15,183 nucleotides of DNA, from the NCBI GenBank assembly GCA_963205525.1, contig CAUJJP010000095.1, forward strand, positions 1-15,183, written 5' to 3'. Each line of letters opens with the position of its first letter. Position 1 is the first letter of the stretch. The translations under genes were made by a program, and so were the position numbers. Below the pieces are notes generated by a model, which worked only from the letters and a program-made list of their open reading frames with translations, was not told the DNA's origin and made no database searches. The stretch comes from Pseudomonadota bacterium. Its GTDB lineage: Bacteria > Pseudomonadota > Gammaproteobacteria > Burkholderiales > Burkholderiaceae. Of the stretch, positions 13,804 through 15,183 are shown in pieces.

Positions 13804-15183
13804 TCAGTCGGCCGCCGGCAGCGTGAGCAGGAAACGCGCGCCACCCAGCGCCGAGGCCTGCACCTGCACGCTGCCGCCGTAGGTCTGGGCCAGGGTGCGC
13901 ACGATGTCCAGCCCGAGACCGGAGCCGGGGCGCTGCTCGTCGAGCTGCACGCCGCGCTCGAACATGCGCTCGCGCTGCGCCGCCGGGATCCCGGGTCCGT
14001 CGTCGTCCACCGACAGGCACAGGCTGCGATCGCCTTCGCGCCGGGCGTCGACGAGGACGCGGCTGCGCGCCCACTTGCCGGCGTTGTCGATCAGGTTGCC
14101 CAGCATCTCGTACAAATCCTGCTCCTCGCCACGGAAGGCCAGGCTTTGCGCATCCGCGGCGAGCTCGAAGCTCAGCGCGCGCTGCGCGTGCAGGCGCTGC
14201 ATGGTGCGCAGCAGGGCGCGCACCGGCTCCAGCACCGGGGTCGCCAGGCCGGTGGCACGCACCGCGGCGGCGGCGCGCGCGCGCGCCAGGTGGACGTCGA
14301 CCTGGCGGTGCGCGCTCGCCACCTGTTCCGTCACCAGCCGCGCCAGCGGCGTGTCCTCCTGCCGCGCGGCGTTGGCCAGGATGGTGAGCGGGGTGTGCAC
14401 CGCGTGTGCCAGGTTGCCGGCCTGGGTACGCGCGCGCTGCACCATCTCGGCGTTCGCCGCCAGCACGTGGTTGAACTCGCTCACCAGCGGCTGCAGCTCC
14501 TGCGGGAAGCGCCCCTGCAGCTGCGCCGCCTGGCCCTGGCGCACCTCGGCCAGGCGCTGGCGCAGGCGGCGCAGCGGGCGCAGCGCGAGCTCGAGCTGCA
14601 GCGCCACCGCCACCGCCATGCCCAGCGCCAGGACGGCCATGGCGATCAGCAGCATGCGCGTGAAGCGCCCGAGCGGCTCGGCCAACAGCTCGGTGTCGGC
14701 CGCCACCACCAGGCGCAGCGGCGGCGCGCCGGCCTCCGGCAACTGCAGCGGGCGCAGCATCGCCAGCAGCGGCTGGCCCTGCGCGTCGTGCAGCGGCAGC
14801 AGGCGGTGGCCGCCGCTCGGGTAGCTGACGGGGCCGCTGGGCAGCTGCAGCACCTGGTCCCACAGCGAGCGCGAACGCGCGACGCCGGCGCGCGGCGTGC
14901 GGCCGAGCTGGTCGACCTGCCAGTACAGGCCGGACAAGGGCTTTTGCAGCCGCGGGTCGCCCGCCATCGAGGCGACCTCGACGTGGCCGTCGGGCAGCAG
15001 CTCGACCGCCGCGCTGAGCTGGTCGAGCTGCAGCAGCAGCTGCGCCTCCAGCTGCTGCGTGATGTGGTGCTGGAACAGCGCGCGCAGGCCGAAGCCGACG
15101 AGGGCGATCGTGAGCAGCATCCAGGCCAGGGTGGCGGCGAGCAGGCGCAGGCGCAGCGAGCCGCCGCCGCGCGGGCTCAGTGC
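13804..15183 (-). CDS. Sensor histidine kinase, PhoQ-like (5' end outside the window)
   Basis: Inner-membrane two-component sensor kinase. The frame stays open to the window edge; the in-window upstream residues (SLRLRLLAATLAW) continue the first membrane helix, so the true start probably lies outside, although the ATG at 15120 would give 438 aa. Numbering from that ATG: first helix before residue 15, periplasmic sensor about 18-150, second helix about 155-177, HAMP-like linker about 178-230, phospho-acceptor His239 in NLAHAVHTPLT, N-box GNLIDNAGKWA with Asn346, DDDGPGIP (372-379) and GSGLGLDIV (399-407). The H-box and N-box wording resembles PhoQ-type kinases. The matching response regulator would be expected just beyond the right edge. 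It converges with the HD-GYP gene with 48 bases between stops. The signal is unknown. Confidence 0.9.
   Translation of the reverse strand, partial: ALSPRGGGSLRLRLLAATLAWMLLTIALVGFGLRALFQHHITQQLEAQLLLQLDQLSAAVELLPDGHVEVASMAGDPRLQKPLSGLYWQVDQLGRTPRAGVARSRSLWDQVLQLPSGPVSYPSGGHRLLPLHDAQGQPLLAMLRPLQLPEAGAPPLRLVVAADTELLAEPLGRFTRMLLIAMAVLALGMAVAVALQLELALRPLRRLRQRLAEVRQGQAAQLQGRFPQELQPLVSEFNHVLAANAEMVQRARTQAGNLAHAVHTPLTILANAARQEDTPLARLVTEQVASAHRQVDVHLARARAAAAVRATGLATPVLEPVRALLRTMQRLHAQRALSFELAADAQSLAFRGEEQDLYEMLGNLIDNAGKWARSRVLVDARREGDRSLCLSVDDDGPGIPAAQRERMFERGVQLDEQRPGSGLGLDIVRTLAQTYGGSVQVQASALGGARFLLTLPAAD

Overview
The window is very GC-rich and densely packed with genes. Its families (Liv-type ABC transporter, GMC flavoprotein, AraC regulator of the FeaR kind, PhoQ-like sensor kinase, HD-GYP protein) suggest a betaproteobacterium, most plausibly Burkholderiales or a relative. 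That placement is inference from gene content and composition; no rRNA or marker gene is present. I see no mobile element, CRISPR array, tRNA or rRNA.

Layout. (1) At the left end is an AraC-family activator on + (about 336-1319), preceded by 335 bases with no convincing gene but with a long inverted repeat (239-281). (2) A co-directional minus-strand block runs from 11255 down to 1351: GMC alcohol dehydrogenase, MoaF-family protein, NTF2/SnoaL-like protein, aldehyde dehydrogenase, LivG, LivF, LivH, LivM, periplasmic binding protein, then a short-chain dehydrogenase (SDR). Most junctions are overlaps or gaps of a few bases, so the first nine genes look like one operon. A strong terminator-like hairpin (about 2149-2187) separates the binding protein from the SDR. 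(3) A second SDR (11478-12251) is divergent from the operon across a 222-bp region carrying a perfect 12-bp palindrome. (4) At the right end are an HD-GYP protein on + (12433-13755) and, convergent to it, a sensor histidine kinase on - that runs off the window edge.

How the parts may work together. The Liv-type transporter would import a small organic compound. The GMC flavoprotein would oxidise an alcohol to an aldehyde, and the aldehyde dehydrogenase (most like phenylacetaldehyde dehydrogenases) would make the acid. The two SDRs would act on hydroxyl or keto groups, and the FeaR-like AraC protein is the obvious candidate regulator. FeaR-like, FeaB-like and MoaF-like proteins occurring together recall the enterobacterial aromatic monoamine regulon, but there is no amine oxidase here; a GMC alcohol dehydrogenase stands first in the operon instead. 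An aryl-alkyl alcohol or similar aromatic or terpenoid side chain is therefore a reasonable guess, though the substrate cannot be read from sequence alone. The MoaF and NTF2-like proteins have no assigned reaction and are the most likely site of undescribed chemistry. The HD-GYP and kinase genes look like an unrelated signalling neighbourhood.
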